Assembly: GCF_022539315.1 (NCBI RefSeq)
Contig: NC_066322.1
Coordinates: 15,944,765 to 16,008,764 of the forward strand
Length of the DNA stretch: 64,000 nt
Direction of reading: 5' to 3'
From: Serinus canaria
Lineage: Eukaryota; Chordata; Aves; Passeriformes; Fringillidae
The notes under the pieces are model-generated. The model did not search any database. It saw nothing but the letters and a program-made list of their open reading frames with translations, and had not been told where the DNA came from. Of this stretch, positions 1 to 11,292 are shown piece after piece (within the stretch, counting starts at the first letter, position 1; each line of letters opens with the position of its first letter). The translations under genes and the position numbers were made by a program.

Positions 1-900
1 ATTCCTGAGGACATTTTCTCTTCCAGCTGCTTTCTAAATATAGTGCATGGCAATGCATTATCCAGCACCGTATCCTCTCTCTGGCACTTAAAGAAATTCA
101 AAGGAAAGGAAAAAAGAAAGAGATAAAGACAAGACAAATTTCAGAAAATCAAAATTAAAATTAGCATGGAGTGTTTAAAATCCACGTCTGCATTAAGGTC
201 ACCCGAATAGCGAGAAGGACCGACTACTCGTATTTTAAACCAGCTGTCTTTTCTATGGAGACTGTTGTTTACTTCCTGGCCCATCGATAGCTTATTAATA
301 CAATTTAATTCTGCAGTTGTTTCTGTTTAAAGAGTGTTTGAAGCGAATTGTTTCTTTTGTTTATGATCAAAGAAACGAGGTCTGGTAATCTTATGTTTTA
401 TCTTCCTAACATATGGAAAAGCTATTTGTCCCAGCCAATCACAATAAAGTGAAGAAAACCCCATTTTATGGAAAGGTATATATCACAAGTTTGTTCATCA
501 TTAAAGATATGATTACCAGTGAAAACCCTCCGAAAGTGGCACATTTATGATTCCAGGAACAGATGGGGACATCCATTTTCCTTGCAAATACTTTTGAAAT
601 TGCTCTACTGGTAGCAGTATAAAAATGATATACAGATGCCAGTGCCAACGAAGCCGGGACAAGAGGTCCAGATTTACACTGTAAAAGCTTCACATGCGCT
701 CTGTCAGCTTTGATTGATCTGCGCCATACCTCAGAAACTTGTTGACTGGGAAAGGAAACAGCGCAAATAATTCACTGCAACAAGGCAGATAATTCACCCG
801 GCCAATCGCTCCGCTCCGCTCCTCCGGGCGGTGACATACGAGTCCTCCTGCCGCACAAAGAAGCATCATTCTCCAGCGTGAACAGCGGTCGGTGTCACGG
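1..900. other. Noncoding flank, probable regulatory DNA
   Basis: Non-repetitive sequence with no coding exon. It includes TCF/LEF-like ATCAAAG (365-371) and CCAAT-type CCAATCACAATA (434-445). By synteny with human this is the side facing BARHL2. No homeodomain coding sequence is seen. Confidence 0.4.
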
Positions 901-940
901 GGGTGGGGGGGAGGAAAGAGGAGAGAGAGAGAGAGAGAAA
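901..940. repeat. Purine-rich tract with (GA)n microsatellite
   Basis: G-rich run followed by an uninterrupted GA dinucleotide run (about 921-938) in a longer purine-only stretch. Such mirror-symmetric purine tracts can form triplex DNA or bind GAGA-type factors; function here is unknown. ORFs read through it on both strands are low-complexity artefacts. Confidence 0.8.
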
Positions 941-1029
941 GGTGGGAGAAGTGAACACAAAAGGAGAGGCGAGAAAGGAGAAGTTGCTTTTGGGCAATGG
1001 GCACAGCCGTCTACCTTTTCCGTGCTGAG

Positions 1030-1410
1030 CACAGGCCGAGCCATTCAGCTCCAATTGTCATTATCATATTGATTAAGTTCATCAGAGAGCAATTTTAGGT
1101 TTAACGCCAGCGGATTGGGAGAGGGAGCAAAGAATTATCTAAGAAAAGCACAACATTCTTACCTCAGGGACGTTTCCCTGTTCCAGTTCATTGAGGGAGT
1201 TGATTAAGTTTAAATGAAGCAGACACTGGATAAAAGTAAGGGTATTGACCACTGGGCAGCGCGGTCTGCGCTTGAAAAGGCCTGATACATGCAGAAAAGC
1301 AAGATTTGCTAAATGCTCTAATCTTCAATCAAATCTTACATCAATACAGACAAAGTTTGGTAATGAGAGATTCAATGAAGCATGCGGGAGAAAGAATTAA
1401 TCCTCTTGGT
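1030..1410. other. Candidate noncoding regulatory element
   Basis: A non-repetitive block with homeodomain-like and Sox/TCF-like strings, including CAATTGTCATTATCATATTG around 1052 and ATTGATTAAGTT near 1068. No coding potential. Its conservation is a guess from composition and position. Confidence 0.3.
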
Positions 1411-1585
1411 CTAAACTGGGTTCAACTTTGAAGCCTGCTCCGAAGGAAAGACAGTTATCTAAATGCTAAATAAGAAACTTATTGTACTTTTCATGGCATG
1501 CTAATCTTTTGTCTATTTCATCTCTATTATTTGTATGCTTATAGGCGGCAGTTGTCATGGTGATTATATCAAACCACTTCTGTGC

Positions 1586-1770
1586 GGATGGCTGCGAGGA
1601 ATCAGGGCCTCCCTCCAGCCGTCCGCCGGGGCCAGCCCGCCCGCCCGCTGCTCTGCGCGCCCGCGGCAGCGCCCCGCACCCGCGGCCGGCCCCGCACCAG
1701 CCCCGCCGCTCGGCCCGCGGGGACACGGGCGGGGCAGAAATCGCCTCCCTGGCACCGGCGGCTTTTTGAC
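1586..1770. promoter_or_regulatory. CpG-rich block 1
   Basis: Abrupt GC-rich stretch with many CpG dinucleotides in otherwise AT-rich DNA. ORFs on both strands are Pro/Arg/Ala-rich and overlap each other, as expected from composition. It is the first of four CpG blocks in the first 7.3 kb, typical of loci around developmental transcription factors. Confidence 0.6.
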
Positions 1771-1840
1771 AACACCGGCCCCTTCCTCCCTCCCCTGCAT
1801 CACCCAAACCGCAGGGATTTCCCTCCATGAAGAGGTACCT

Positions 1841-1863
1841 TTTTATCCCCCTTTTCTCTCTCT

Positions 1864-1896
<33 letters not shown>
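1841..1896. repeat. Pyrimidine tract ending in T30
   Basis: C/T-only stretch that ends in 30 consecutive T (1867-1896). On the minus strand it is an A30 followed by GA/GG-rich sequence. No target-site duplication or retrogene body was seen next to it, so I treat it as a simple repeat. Confidence 0.85.
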
Positions 1897-1897
<1 letters not shown>

Positions 1898-2029
1898 TGA
1901 GCTTGCCTTGATAAGCTTTTGATGTCACAAATCAAACACTCGCCAGGAGGTAGATAATGGGGAGTGTGATCTCCTCTATTTGTACATAGACAGCGCTTTC
2001 GCACCAGCGCTGCCTTGAACCTGTGTCAA

Positions 2030-2405
2030 ACTCCCCGGGCTTTGTCGGGCTGTGCCCGCCGCCCCCTGCCCAGAGCCCGCCCCGCGGGAGGGGCCGCCCC
2101 GCTCCCCGCCCGGTCCCACCGGGACTCGCGGCTGCCCTGGGCCGGGCAGCCCCTGACAAGGGGAATTCAGATTCCTGTTATGCAAATACCGAGGTGAGTG
2201 CAGACACTCTAATCGCGGAAGGTCTAAAGAAAGAGAAGAGGGGCAGGGGGCGGGAAGAGCGGAAGAGCGAAAGGATTTATCTTTTTTTGTTTTTAACCGC
2301 ACGTTGCTGGCACTTGGGGCAGGCGAGCGGCCCAAGGACAGCGCTGCGGGGCGGGCTGGAGCACCGGCCGCCCCACAGCCCACGCCCAGCAGAGCCGGGG
2401 AGAGC
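2030..2405. promoter_or_regulatory. CpG-rich block 2 (two sub-blocks)
   Basis: GC- and CpG-rich sequence at about 2030-2160 and again at 2320-2405, separated by a purine-rich AG stretch (about 2215-2270). No coding exon. Could be a promoter or Polycomb-type CpG island; there is no transcript evidence. Confidence 0.55.
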
Positions 2406-3625
2406 TATCGTGGCAGGGGTGGAAATTCCCAGGGTATCGATATTACTTTCTCTCCCGGTACCCACGAGGCATTCACAGAGGCTTTTCGCACAGCTCCTGA
2501 GGCGAGGGAACCAACTCAAATAAGTGGGTGCGGGATAGAGGGGGCCTTTCCCCAGCTTGTTCTCTGCGACATTATAATCTGAGCACACAAGGGTGGCACC
2601 CGAGCTTTTATGTTTTTTACAAAAGTTGCCAAATTAAGGTCGGATTAGGGCTCCATTCAGTATTTGTGGGCTCTTTAGAGGCTGGGAGCTGCCCGTATAG
2701 CCCGCTAGTGCTTATGAAAAGCTTAAAGAGTAATAAAAGGGGGAGTGATCCCGAGAGAAAGTAACATGTATAACTCTTATTAAAGGAGCAGCGAGCGGGG
2801 CTGTGAACTTGAATAACTGTTTGAACTTTAATTTGTTCATTAACAGGATCTGCCCCTGACTGTGAATGTTATTACTTGTCTTAAAAGCGAAGTGCAAATG
2901 AAAAGCCATATTGAAAGAGCCTGGCAAAAAGTTAAACGCCTCGTAATTACAGCAGCCTCATTGAAAACTTAAAGTAACACAAAAGTGAAGAAAACGGGAG
3001 CCGGGCTGATACTCTACCAGCGCCCCAGCTTTGCACAACGGCGGCGTTGAGCTCCGGGCCCCAGCTCCAGACCCTATCAACTCCCGATAGCTCACTAAAT
3101 CCGTGTGCACAACAGTTGTGTTTAAACAAGTTTTAATCCCCTTAAAACATTAAAAGAAAATTCCATGTTTTCGTCGGTGGGGGAAACTCGGTTTACTCCT
3201 CTGGCTGTCCTAAATCTTGAGTGAAACACGGTGTCTGAAGTCTGATCTAATCTGCATGTTTGTATCCTAAACAGGGCACATTAGCTCCTCTCTACTCCAT
3301 CACACCGATAGGAGACTAAACTCTGGAGCCCCGGAATAAAACAAACTACTCCTCCTCTCAGAAGGTATCTGACTTTGTACCGATGCGTTTGCCAGTTAGC
3401 TCCGCGCTGGCTCTCGTTTCATCTGTCAGTTATCCCTTTCCCGGGCTTGTCAACCGCGTTTTTATAGATTCGCTTGTGATCTGCATCCTTCCTCAACAGG
3501 AACATGCAGCCAGGTCGCAATTAAATATACAGATACACGAGCTGTTAGCAAGATTCCACCCTCCCATCCGCAGCCGAGCCGAGGAGATGATTGCCCTGTC
3601 ACTTCTCCTTTAGACTTAAAGCGCC
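2406..3625. other. Noncoding stretch between CpG blocks
   Basis: Unique sequence with scattered ATTA cores and a CGTAATTACAG element near 2940-2950. It resembles the conserved noncoding DNA seen beside homeobox genes, but conservation cannot be tested here. No coding exon seen. Confidence 0.35.
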
Positions 3626-3627
3626 TT

Positions 3628-3945
3628 AAAAGTCGCCGGCGGAGCGCCGCGTTCGGCCGCCCGGCGCTGGCTTTGTCAGCCTCTTCTCGCCCCCGACGGC
3701 TCCTTTGAAGTCCTCGCTCCCACAGCTCCGGCCCCGCTCCGCACCGGGAGCGCTCCTCGGCCGCGCAGGGGGCTCGCTCACGGGTTTGGCCGGTCTTGGG
3801 GGGCTCCCCGGGCCGAGGGGACGCTCCGAAAGCGGGACAAGAATGCAGACGTGCCCGGGCAAGGCCGAGAGCCGCCGGGCAAGAGGCGCTCTGCCAAGAG
3901 CAGCGGCAGTGGCACCTCCTCCGGCCGGCCGGGCGTGCTCTGCAG
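3628..3945. promoter_or_regulatory. CpG-rich block 3
   Basis: CpG-dense block with sharp borders. ORFs on both strands (for example 3462-3956 minus and 3705-4064 plus) are Arg/Ala/Pro-rich and lack domains, consistent with composition alone. Confidence 0.6.
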
Positions 3946-6220
3946 AGCAGGTGCATATGGACACTCCCGGTGGAACCAGGCTTGCAGTCGTGTTTAAGAC
4001 CAGAGGAAAAGCAAGACGGCGCCTCATTGAGGAAGCGAGTGTGAAAACCCTTCTACTAGTTTAAAATGCTTTCCTACGTCTACAGCTGTCTGAATCATAA
4101 GGCGATTATACTAAACACTAACAACTGGAGCCACTTCAATTAGACCACTAAAACAAATACCCTATTTTATATGTCTATGTCTTTTACTTTTTATGTTTTA
4201 AGCACCATTAAATTCATAAAACAACCACCACAAAACTATTTAATCGAACTGGTACTCAAAAAAAAAAAGAAAAATTACCATATTACTCACAAAGCAAGTA
4301 ACTTCAACTGTACTTGCCAATTCTAGCGTGGACAGTCAGCACTGTCACCCCAGGGAAGATCTTAAAACCCAGCTACCATTTGAGAAGCAATAAATACAGC
4401 TTAGGCTTGACCAAGAAGACATCAGGCAGGACAGGGATTCCATTTTCTTTTAACTCATCAGAATCGCTGCATTAACTTCCTAAAATAACCAGGCCTCAAG
4501 ACAGTAACAACCAAAAAACCCCACCCTCCTTCTACACCTGTAGGTGAAACAGCAGGCTGGGCAGGGCGTGAAGCATGGGTGGAGCATGTTTCCTGCAAGA
4601 AACAGGACAAACTCACACAATGCTATTCAGTGCCACATTTGAGTGCCCTTCAGCTCCCATCGTCCTGCCACTGTATCACAAAAACTGCACACCAGCGACT
4701 GCACAGGTATCTGATAGTGCCCTTGAAGCAAGAGTCCCAGCCTTTTCACCAAGCAGACGGAAAGCGTCCCTGGCAAGGGTTGCTAAGGGATGCCTGCCCA
4801 ACTGTAACCTGGTTAGCAAACAGTACCAGAGCGTTCTGGGAATAGGAGCCGCACCTTGGCCCTGCCATGGCCACACACCAGTACAGGCTGCTGCGCTCCT
4901 GTGGCTGGATGTGATGCACCCACACAGCATTTCTCCCAGGATCACGGCAGGAACTACTGCTGGGCTGTTAGTTCCTCCCCGTCTAGCCTGTGGCGACTGC
5001 TTTGGATTTGAAGACAATTTGACATACCACAGATACATCCAAGGCTTCATCAGGCACTGATTAAATTGTTCAGCTTCACCAAGTAGGCTTGATTAATCAC
5101 AAACTTGGAGCTGGATGTGACCTTCATATGAGCACCATAAACCTACCTATGAATAGGAAAGCCTACCTGCAGGCTGGCAGAAGGGCGGCAAAACGGAGAC
5201 TGCAGGAGCACCCCACCCCCCAGTCCCCCAGAGCCCCCTTGGGCACAGAGGCTGCTGAAGCTTCTTAGAAAGCAATCACTTATGGGAAAGCAACGATCTC
5301 GGAGACTCATAGGCCCGAGGATGGGTCACCTGCTGGTCCAGAGTCCGGCAAAGTCAGGAAAGATTTTTTAAAATGAGCAGGCATCTCTTAGGCTCGCAGG
5401 AGGTGTTTTTCACCAGGGGCAGGGCAGGGTGCTTACCGCTCCCAGCAAGGCTGCACTGAGGGTTAGGTCTTGGGGGTTTGTTAGTGGGCTAGGATTGCTT
5501 TGCCACAGCTTCTCCAGGCAGGGGTGGGTTGGAAGATGCACCTTCTGGCTTCTGCTCTGGTACGTCTCTGGCACCCTCACCTTTAGAGACAACACGATGC
5601 TTTAAAATAAGCACTGGCGGATTAATCCTCTGTGTATTTCTGGTCATGTAATGCATGCAGTTCGACCTGCAAGATATATAGTAACACTTTTATAAATCAG
5701 CATTTTACACAACACATCCTGCTTCTGTGAGCTAACCTTGTCTTCAGAGCTGACAATTCCCAGCACCATCGCTTTGAAGCACTGAAATGGTGAGACAGCA
5801 ATCTAGTAAGCCAGAATGTACCTCTGAAAATAAGTATTTAAAACTGTACAATGCATCTAGAGTTGATTTATGAAATAGTCAGGAGTTAAAAATCTTGATA
5901 TATTAGCAAAAATAACTAGACCTTTAAAACCAAGAAGCCCTTAGGCTGTGGTGAAAAAATCATTGATGTAAGAAAAGCATCTGTATTTTGATGACACTAC
6001 TATCACACACAGGGGAAAAAAAAAATCATAGAACTGTTTTCCCTTTCCCGTAGATAAACAATAAGAGCGAAAAACCTTCCAATTTTGCACCAGCTGCGTG
6101 AAATGCTTTCCAGTGAAGCGTTTGCATTTTAACTTTCAGTTATTAGCAATCCAGTTTTATATTGCAGCATGAAAAAGCCCGCTTCTTCGCAGAGAAAATA
6201 AAGAGAATAATAACAAACAA
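3946..6220. other. Noncoding stretch, nothing recognised
   Basis: Mixed-composition unique sequence. A 161-codon ORF at 4575-5060 has no domain and overlaps another ORF in a second frame and one on the opposite strand, so I do not call it a gene. No clear repeat or RNA gene. Confidence 0.5.
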
Positions 6221-6414
6221 AAGCAAGTCCCCGGCCGGCAGGGTCTGCAGCCTTTGCGGGGCTGCCCGCGCCCCGGGGTGCAGCGGGGGCTGCCCGCGGC
6301 ACGGAGGGAGGCCCGCGGTGCCGCTCACCTGCGCGGTCAGGGCCGGACGCTGCAGGGCCCGGCATCGCCGCTCAGCTTCGGACTTACCCCAGCGCCCTCT
6401 GTGCCTACAGCCTC

Positions 6415-6484
6415 TTTTTTTTTTTTTTTTTTCCCTACTAAAAATACTAATGCTCTCCGTTGTATCATTATTTTTTTTTTTTTT
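6415..6484. repeat. Two poly-T runs (T18 and T14)
   Basis: T18 at 6415-6432 and T14 at 6471-6484, separated by 38 bp of unique sequence, inside the CpG-rich block. Simple homopolymers. Confidence 0.85.
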
Positions 6485-6807
6485 AATGGGAAATCTTTTA
6501 TTTCCAGGCGGGAGCTGCAGTCCGCAGGTACCGGTGGCGGCAGGGTGTCACCTGCCAGCATCGCCGGCGCTACCTCGCCGCCCGCTCCAGCGCCGTGGCT
6601 GCCGGGGTCGTGTCCGCGGCCATCCGAGCCCCCGCTCCAACTCAACAGATACACAGATTTATATATATTTGATAGGGGTAACGAATCAATCTATCTCTCT
6701 CGTTAGCGAGGCTCCCCAGCAGGTGCTATGCCTGCCTCAGCGCCGAGCGGCGGGGCGCAGGCAGGGCCGGGCCGGGCCGGGCGGGAGCGGCGGCGGGAGC
6801 AGCACTT

Positions 6808-6861
6808 GGTTACGGTACTTACGGTACTTACGGTGCTTGCGGTAGTTGCGGTGGTTGCGGT
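6808..6861. repeat. 9-bp tandem repeat, six copies
   Basis: Six contiguous 9-mers: GGTTACGGT, ACTTACGGT twice, GCTTGCGGT, AGTTGCGGT, GGTTGCGGT. All copies share the core TTRCGGT, and each keeps a CpG. GGGCC repeats flank it at about 6764-6781 and 6867-6882. Confidence 0.9.
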
Positions 6862-6940
6862 GCCGCCGGGCCGGGCCGGGCCCTGCCGAGGGACGCAGCG
6901 CGGGCTCCGAAGGGCGCGGGGCCGCCGCCGCGCGGGAGCG

Positions 6941-6955
6941 GCGCCCCCTGGCGGC
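6941..6955 (-). promoter_or_regulatory. Candidate CTCF site
   Basis: GCGCCCCCTGGCGGC on the plus strand; its complement GCCGCCAGGGGGCGC matches the well-known CTCF core CCACCAGGGGGCGC at all but one of the core positions. It sits in the largest CpG-rich block. Occupancy cannot be judged from sequence, and methylation would matter. Confidence 0.6.
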
Positions 6956-7309
6956 CGCGGGGGGAGGCGCCGCCGGTGCCGGTGCCCGCCGAGGCGGATC
7001 CGTTCGCCGCTCCCGGGGTCCTTCCCGGGGCTCCCGCACTGTCCTCGGGCTGTGGCGATCAATTAGCGCCGCCAGGACAATTGCCTCACACCGCTTCGTG
7101 GGGGTACGCGCTCATCGGGCGCCCGCGAGGTGCCCCAGTGCCGCGCCCGCGGGCCCGCTGCTGCCCCCGCTCCCCGCCCGGATCCTCGCCCCGCCACAGC
7201 CCTGCTCACCCGGCCTCGGCTCGGCTCAGCTCTGCCCGCGCAGGGAACCGCCCGCTCCCCCACCCGCATCTGGAATCTGCAATCAAGAGCTCAATTTTGT
7301 CATTTGGAA

Positions 7310-7745
7310 ACACTAATTATCTAATCACGCCACGCTGCAGAGCGTACTTGTCTGCCCAATTAGCTAGGACAATTATTAAAATTCGGGGGCCTAATTATGT
7401 CTCAATTTAATGCTGGCAAACTCGCGCACAGCGCAGTAATTAAAATCCTCCCCTCGCCTCTGCCTTTAGGGCAGCGGCTGATGGGACCTGTCAGGGGCCG
7501 CGCCGCGCCGAACCAGCCGAGCGGATTGTGCTACATGACCCCGCATTGTTAAGTGTGTCAACATATTAACCTGAATTCCCTTCAGCCCCCGTAATCACAT
7601 TTGGAAGGAGGACGAAAAGGGGCTAAAACATGAAGCATTTTATTAAAAAAACATAAATTCTTTTTAATTAATGCTGTAAGAGATCTGACGCAGCCTGAGC
7701 TACCAAATGCTGCAAGTCATGTAAGACTGGTGCTTCTAATTACCG
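7310..7745. promoter_or_regulatory. Homeodomain-site cluster, candidate developmental enhancer
   Basis: Five exact TAATTA palindromes (7314, 7392, 7437, 7665, 7737) plus TAATCA (7322), CAATTAG (7357) and AATTATTA (7371) within about 430 bp, immediately beside the largest CpG-rich block. It is not an AT microsatellite, because GC-rich unique sequence separates the sites. This fits an enhancer bound by LIM, paired or BARHL homeodomain proteins; inference only. Confidence 0.45.
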
Positions 7746-7760
7746 GTAAAGGAAGGTTTG

Positions 7761-10700
7761 CTCTTCTCTGTTAAAAAGACTTCCCTCTCCTCTCATTTAA
7801 AGCAAATGATCTTTCTTTTGGGTAGTGTATTTTTTAAAACCCAGCTAGTTGGCTTCCAGTGATAAAGTTGATTACCAGTTTTTTGTTTGATGATGGAGCG
7901 CAAGTGAATATTGACTTCTTTGAGAATCAAACAGATGGCCAGAGGCATAAATAAAACGGTCAGGATTTAACACTTGAAAGAAGTTAATAAAGTTGAAAAT
8001 TAAAAATCATAATATTGGGATAATTTCCAAATATTTATTTTTGTTCTGCTCTCAAATTTGATAGGAAGTCAGTGCTAAAAGAGAGAGAGGAAATGGAGTT
8101 AACCCTATCATCTGCCTTCCTGCCCACTGTAGCCCAGGCACCTGCCAGGGACAAGAAGCCCTGAGCCCACCTCCCCCAGCAGTGCTCACTGCAGGCCAAA
8201 GGCTGCTCCTCTGGCCTTGTGCCAGAAGCAGTCCCTTTTAGCACGTCCCTTTCTGGCTGGAAAAACACAGTGCTGGGGAAGGTGGCACCTTCATATCCAC
8301 TTAGTGAGTTCTCTGCTGTTTGGGGCTACAGACACAAACCTGGATTCCCAAGGCCTGTCTGACAGGGAGGGAGGGGGAAAGGGGGCCTCTTTTCCCACAG
8401 TACGTGCCCTACATCTTGAAAAAGGCCCCGCTCCCAGCCTTCTCAGATGGTAAACCGAAGTGCAAATCTGTGTTCTGGCTTGTTCCCGTGGCTGTCAGCG
8501 TGTTTTCCTTTTGTCAGCAGCAATTGACTGGTCAGGTTCACCCTTGTACAGCAATTGTAACAGCTCATTGACAGACTAGTGACCCAGCCGGACCTGATAA
8601 TGGAAAACTATTGATTTCTGTGGGCTCAGCAGTTCTAAAATGAATGCCCAATATAATGTCATCAGCTGTCTTGGACTCAGATATCCCTTGGACTTGGATA
8701 AAGAGACAGTTGCCTATCTTGACAATTTGCTCACAAAAAGCAGACTGGATACACACAATGAAGTGCTCTCTCTCAGTCTTCTCCCTCTCCCAGTAAGCAA
8801 TGAGGAGTCAATGTCCAGGAAAATGTCTAGAAACCCAGCCCAGGTGTGGGGGTGACTCCAGCTGTCCCTTTAACCAAGGAGACCCGTGACAGCCTCTCCA
8901 GGCTTTAACCCTTGCCACTGCAGAATAAGCACGTAGGTGACATGGCACTCCACAGCCATCCACCAGCCTCCAGAGAGAAGTAACAACAGGCACAAAGGCT
9001 GCCAGGAGATGTAACCCAACAGGGATGACAATTAACTCCCACCTGCAGAATTGGATGGAACTGTTTGCCATAAGATACACCATCTATAATTTTAAAGGGG
9101 AAGAGACATGAGTATGGCAGCCTTCCTGGAAAAGGTTTAACTTGGGGGGGAAAATCAATAGCTCAAAGATTCAAAAACGCCAAGCATTTTTTGGTCTGAC
9201 AGAGCCAAAGTGTGGTCTGTCCTTCCTTAGGAGCTCATTGCACACAGATAAAGCAGCTGTCACTTCTGTGTCCCTGACAGAACTCAAACCTCATTGACAC
9301 ACTAGCACATCAGGAAGACAGTGGGACATTTACCAGCACAAGGTCCACAGAGATTTGGATCAGACAGATACTGGCTCTCTATAGGTCACCAAGAGCTTGC
9401 AGAAGTTTTACTGTGCCCCACATCACTTCCTCTGGGCTTGGGGCCTTCCAGAACCTCAATTCTTCCAGATGAACCAAGCTTCCTGTAAGGGGTGGGAGGA
9501 GGAAACAAAGATACTTATCCTGGCAGATATCAGCAGGCATTTAATTCAAACTTGAACATCAGTGGAGATTAGAAGAGCTTTGTGATCCTGGCAAAAAAAT
9601 TCAAGTGACATTGGGGAAACATATTTTTAATTATGAACAACTGGTCAGTTTTATCACAAAAATACCAGCCCTTCTTGAATGCACTCTCATCTTTTGTAGC
9701 CTTCTGCTCAGTGACTTGTCCCCGTGCACGCCCCATGCCTGGCATGGCTGCTGTCCATGACATGCACGTGTGTGTGCATTGCCTTTGCCTTCTCCTGACA
9801 ACAGGCCCAGCTCTGTGATGTGCTGCATACACTCGTCAGGGGGAAATGACTGCACACATTATGCTGACATGACTGCTGCTGAATACCTTTCAGTTTCTGC
9901 ATACTTTCATTTTCTACACACTTCCCACTGCGTAGCCTTGGCTCCCTCTCCTGAAGACAGCTCCTGAACCCACCTATCTCCACTTGAGCTTTTACTTCAT
10001 GTTCAATTTCCATATGTTGCTTTCAAGCATTTCTCTTCTTGGCATCCCCTCAGGGCCTGATCCTGTGAGAGTAACTGTGCTGCACCTGAGAAGTGTTAAA
10101 CAAGGCTGTGCGAGTTGCCAAGTGTACTTTGGGGTTTGCTTTTTCAGTGATCGTTTTGAATTAAATTAAACGTAAATTTTTTCATGTCTTTGTTTTGTTT
10201 ATCCAAAACAACCCCATAACTTTTCCCATTAGCTGGAATGAGGAGCCCAAATCCCTCTTAATCACCTTGGAGAAGAATTTCTCAGAGCACCAGAACCTCA
10301 TGGGTGATGCTCAGACCCAGATGTCTTGTCCCTGGGGAGGATCAGGTCTATTCTGAGCTCCTCTTCCTGCCCATTTCTCAGAACCCCAAATCTCATGTTA
10401 GGCCAAGCGTGGCTAACATCTCCACTCTACTCTCTCCCTAAGTATCACAAATATGTTCAGGCCTTCAGATAAGAAGCTCCTGAGGCAGGGATTATGCTCT
10501 GAAGTATTACTGTTGTCATATTTTCCCTGTTGTAATGTTCCATGTACATTTATGTCATCTATAAAATACAATTAACAGACACAGTGGAATCCACAATGGC
10601 CCAAAGAAGGGAATAACAGACGTAGAGTAAGCATGTACATTTCCTTCCTACAGTTCTGCTGGCTGTGGTGACTCCCAACCAGAAGGTGAGTAGTAAAAAT

Positions 10701-11200
10701 GAAACACAATTCTAAATATTTTAAAAGTATAGCAAAGTTGTCCATACTTCTTTTTCACTTAGCAGGGGCTTCATAATGACGTTCAGCTTTTCTCTGCCTG
10801 AAGACCCAGAGCTCACCCTGTTCTCACAGCACACCTCACCTCCTTCCAGTGACTTACAGTAGGTCAGAACTCTGCTGACCTTCTGTCTTGTCCAGCCACC
10901 AAACAAGCATCCAAAAGGAGCCACAGGAAGGATTGTACCAGGCATGATCTTTCCCCAAAAAAGGCCACTCCAGTGTGGACCCAACTGCACTTCCTGAGGA
11001 GAATCACTATGGGACCAGCTGTCACTTGTTTTCAATTAGAGGCATCAAGGGAATATATAGAGTGTCTCCTATTTACTAACGTTCCTAAATCAATGTAAAT
11101 ACATATTTACAGTGTGAATGATATTTACAGTGCTCAGTATTTCAGCAGTGTGTACACATACCCATCTACTCACAGGTTCGTGCCTATTGTACCCCCTCAG
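7761..11200. other. Intergenic, no gene recognised
   Basis: Unique sequence of average composition. ORFs of up to 104 codons overlap in several frames and have no recognisable domain. No RNA gene or confident transposon seen. Confidence 0.5.
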
Positions 11201-11210
11201 TGAGCTCTGC

Positions 11211-11292
11211 TCTGCTGGAAGTTACTGCCATTGGAGTCACAGTCTACCAGTGTAGGCAGACTGTGACCCCAATGGCAGTAACTTTCAGCAGA
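11211..11292. repeat. Near-perfect inverted repeat (38-bp arms, 6-nt loop)
   Basis: Arms 11211-11248 and 11255-11292 are complementary at 35 of 38 positions, with a 6-nt loop (AGTGTA). Transcribed from the minus strand, two of the three mismatches would be G-U wobbles, leaving one unpaired site; from the plus strand there would be one wobble and two mismatches. The size resembles a microRNA precursor but the arms are unusually complementary. It could also be a quasi-palindrome from template switching or a small MITE. Confidence 0.9.

Larger units (their letters stand above)
6225..7275. promoter_or_regulatory. CpG-rich block 4, the largest, with CTCF-like site
   Basis: About 1 kb of GC-rich, CpG-dense sequence interrupted by an AT-rich gap with two poly-T runs (6415-6432 and 6471-6484). 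It contains GGGCC-type repeats on both sides of a 9-bp tandem repeat, and a near-consensus CTCF core at 6941-6955. Candidate promoter, Polycomb island or insulator. The ORFs through it are repeat-encoded. Confidence 0.6.

Noticed and set aside
2333..2345. REST/RE1 half site (GGACAGCGC)
   Set aside because: No left half site (TTCAGCACC) at a permitted distance, so a half match is expected by chance in GC-rich DNA.
4575..5060. 161-codon plus-strand ORF
   Set aside because: No recognisable domain, overlapped by ORFs in another frame and on the opposite strand, and no promoter or splice context.
6162..7410. Long Arg/Pro/Ala-rich ORFs in the CpG-rich block
   Set aside because: They overlap on both strands and in several frames, are repeat-encoded, and have no domain or splice structure.
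1..7760. BARHL2 coding exons
   Set aside because: No homeodomain (such as a KTWYQNRRTKWK-type helix 3) appears in any frame. Only the neighbourhood is inferred from human synteny.
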